From: Acidimicrobiales bacterium
GTDB taxonomy: Bacteria; Actinomycetota; Acidimicrobiia; Acidimicrobiales; SHLQ01
Direction of reading: 5' to 3'
NCBI GenBank assembly: GCA_013002375.1
Contig: JABDJW010000067.1
Location: 1-6,837, forward strand
DNA: 6,837 nucleotides
Shown here in pieces: positions 6,023 to 6,837 of the stretch (positions are counted from its first letter, which is position 1; every line of letters starts with the position of its first letter). A program made the translations under genes and the position numbers. The notes beneath the pieces were generated by a model. The model saw only the letters and a list, made by a program, of their open reading frames with translations. It did no database searches and had not been told where the DNA came from.

Positions 6023-6056
6023 CGTCCGGTCCTGCGTCCGGTCCCGCGTCTGGTCC
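6023..6056. repeat. Short tandem repeat, 12-bp period, upstream of tRNA-Gln
   Basis: The 10-mer CGTCCGGTCC occurs at 6023-6032 and 6035-6044, and a one-mismatch copy CGTCTGGTCC at 6047-6056, separated by the dinucleotides TG and CG. The array lies between the divergent bS22 and tRNA-Gln genes, ending 40 nt before the presumed tRNA -10. It could be a protein-binding array on one DNA face roughly per helical turn, or simply a slippage product. Apart from this array and the two promoter boxes, I see nothing else in the 5926-6137 gap. Confidence 0.85.
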
Positions 6057-6096
6057 AAAAGTCAGTATTGCCGGCAGGTCCGTGCTCACGGTCCGC

Positions 6097-6102
6097 TACC
6101 GT
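6097..6102 (+). promoter_or_regulatory. Probable -10 element (TACCGT) of tRNA-Gln
   Basis: TACCGT fits TANNNT and would start transcription around 6109, giving a 5' leader of about 30 nt for RNase P to remove. TTGCCG at 6068-6073 looks like a -35 but is 23 nt away, too far for normal spacing, so the -35 is unresolved. Confidence 0.45.
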
Positions 6103-6137
6103 GGAGTCAACCCTGGTCTGCGACCGGGGGACAGCGC

Positions 6138-6210
6138 TGGCCGGTAGTTCAATTGGTGGAACGCCAGATTTTGATTCTGGAGGTCGCAGGTTCGATCCCT
6201 GCCCGGCCAA
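6138..6210 (+). tRNA. tRNA-Gln, anticodon TTG (reads CAA)
   Basis: A complete 73-nt cloverleaf is visible. The acceptor stem TGGCCGG (6138-6144) pairs with CCGGCCA (6203-6209), with discriminator A6210. The D stem is GTTC/GAAC (6147-6150 with 6159-6162). The anticodon stem CCAGA/TCTGG (6164-6168 with 6176-6180) has loop TTTTGAT, anticodon TTG at 6171-6173. The T stem GCAGG/CCTGC (6186-6190 with 6198-6202) has loop TTCGATC. The weak first pair T1-A72 is a known glutamine tRNA identity feature. The CCA end is not encoded (A6210 is followed by CAT), so it must be added after transcription. In actinomycetes a tRNA-Gln next to glmU is a familiar arrangement. Confidence 0.98.
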
Positions 6211-6254
6211 CATGTTGGGTTGCGAAGATGCCCACACTGTCGCGCGGACGCGGC

Positions 6255-6260
6255 TAGAAC
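6255..6260 (+). promoter_or_regulatory. Possible -10 element (TAGAAC) for the GlmU-like gene
   Basis: TAGAAC ends 7 nt before GTG 6268, in the position seen for other genes of this window, and no Shine-Dalgarno precedes the GTG. The last base is C instead of the conserved T, so the match is imperfect. The gene could instead be reached by read-through from the tRNA promoter, since no terminator is visible between 6211 and 6254. Confidence 0.3.
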
Positions 6261-6267
6261 GGTTCCT

Positions 6268-6837
6268 GTGACGCAACGAGCCGCCGCCCTCGTCCTTGCC
6301 GCCGGTGCGGGCGCGCGCATGCGCTCGACCCGCCCGAAGCCGGTGCACCTGCTGTGTGGGCGGCCCATGGTGGTGTACGTGCTCGATGCGCTGCTCGACA
6401 TCGCACCCCGGCGAGCGGTCGTCGTCGTCGGACGCGGGGCCGAAGTCGTCACCAAGAAGGTCGCTGCCGCCGCCCCCGACCTACCGCTGACGTTCGTCGA
6501 GCAACGGGTGGCGCGCGGCACCGGCGATGCCGTCGCCGTCGGGCTCACCGCATTCGAGGACGACTTCAGCGTCGATGACTCCGCCGACGACGTCATCGTC
6601 GTCCCCGGCGACATGCCGCTGCTGCGGGGTTCGACCATCACCGGCCTGCTCGAGCATCACCGGGCCGACAACAACGCGGCGACCCTGCTCGCAGCGCCAA
6701 GCTCGGATACAACGGTGGGCCGCCACCTCATCCGTGGCCGCGACGACAAGTTGGTCGCGGTGTACGACGATGCGATCAGTCCCGAGGTCGCGACCGGCGT
6801 GGGCATCTACCGCCGATCATTGCTCGCCCCCGCGATC
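6268..6837 (+). CDS. glmU: GlmU-like UDP-N-acetylglucosamine pyrophosphorylase, N-terminal domain (partial, runs off the window)
   Basis: The first 190 codons of a nucleotidyltransferase of the GlmU/sugar-phosphate uridylyltransferase type are present. GlmU makes UDP-GlcNAc for peptidoglycan and its C-terminal acetyltransferase half would lie beyond the window. The nucleotide-binding parts are good: LAAGAGARMRSTRPK (10-24, with Lys24), Gln79 and RGTGDA (83-88), and GDMPL (114-118) with Asp115 as metal ligand. The region that should bind GlcNAc is atypical. The usual GYGR is TVGR (149-152), the EEKDA-type motif is VYDDA (165-169), and the E-[IV]-N-[ST]-G motif is EVATG (173-177), so three sugar contacts of E. 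coli GlmU (Gly140, Glu154, Asn169) are not conserved. GTG 6268 is the only start that keeps the whole N-terminal motif. The position after tRNA-Gln favours GlmU, but another sugar nucleotidyltransferase is possible. Confidence 0.78.
   Translation, partial: MTQRAAALVLAAGAGARMRSTRPKPVHLLCGRPMVVYVLDALLDIAPRRAVVVVGRGAEVVTKKVAAAAPDLPLTFVEQRVARGTGDAVAVGLTAFEDDFSVDDSADDVIVVPGDMPLLRGSTITGLLEHHRADNNAATLLAAPSSDTTVGRHLIRGRDDKLVAVYDDAISPEVATGVGIYRRSLLAPAI

Noticed and set aside
5955..6257. Plus-strand ORF containing 'VVQLVERQILILEVAGSI'
   Set aside because: This is the translation of the tRNA-Gln gene. Peptides of this kind are well-known false annotations over tRNAs.
6096..6641. Minus-strand ORF containing 'PGRDRTCDLQNQNLAF', and the upstream extension of the bS22 frame containing 'AGQGSNLRPPESKSG'
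   Set aside because: Both are antisense translations of the tRNA gene, another familiar artefact. The bS22 protein itself starts at 5925.

Overview
The window is high-GC DNA with short intergenic gaps, GTG and TTG starts, and -10-like TANNNT hexamers close to several start codons. This fits an actinomycete-type genome (Actinomycetota). The style of the IspE and bS22 proteins makes me lean towards class Acidimicrobiia, but that placement is from memory of family sequences and is not proven here. The gene content is mostly core metabolism. I see no phage, transposon, CRISPR or defence genes.

Layout, left to right. Positions 82-1134 (+) encode a secreted parvulin-type peptidyl-prolyl isomerase lipoprotein. 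Positions 1191-1269 hold a clear TPP riboswitch whose 3' end contains the Shine-Dalgarno sequence of the next gene. Then come three tightly packed genes for a thiamine ABC importer: thiB (binding lipoprotein, 1275-2429), thiP (fused double permease, 2426-4066) and a thiQ-like ATPase with an extra C-terminal domain (4063-5049). Consecutive genes overlap by 4 nt (TTGA, GTGA). ispE (5061-5804), a kinase of the MEP isoprenoid pathway, follows after 11 nt with its own probable promoter. Converging on it is a 32-residue, very basic ribosomal protein of the bS22 (AURKAIP1/COX24) family on the minus strand (5827-5925). A 212-nt divergent intergenic region carries a 12-bp-period tandem repeat and a tRNA promoter. 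It is followed by tRNA-Gln(TTG) (6138-6210) and the start of a GlmU-like nucleotidyltransferase (6268 to the window end, incomplete).

How it fits together. When TPP is plentiful the riboswitch should hide the thiB ribosome-binding site. The stop/start overlaps would carry that repression to thiP and thiQ by translational coupling. ispE appears to escape it by having its own promoter overlapping the thiQ stop codon. Thiamine uptake and the MEP pathway have a biochemical link, because DXS, the first MEP enzyme, needs TPP and makes DXP, which is also a thiamine precursor. The most interesting deviations are the GlmU-like protein, which keeps its nucleotide/Mg2+ motifs but has changed several conserved GlcNAc-contact residues; a pentapeptide repeat in the ThiB signal peptide; a shortened IspE with two active-site substitutions; and the tandem repeat in front of the tRNA. 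I do not see a wholly new system.
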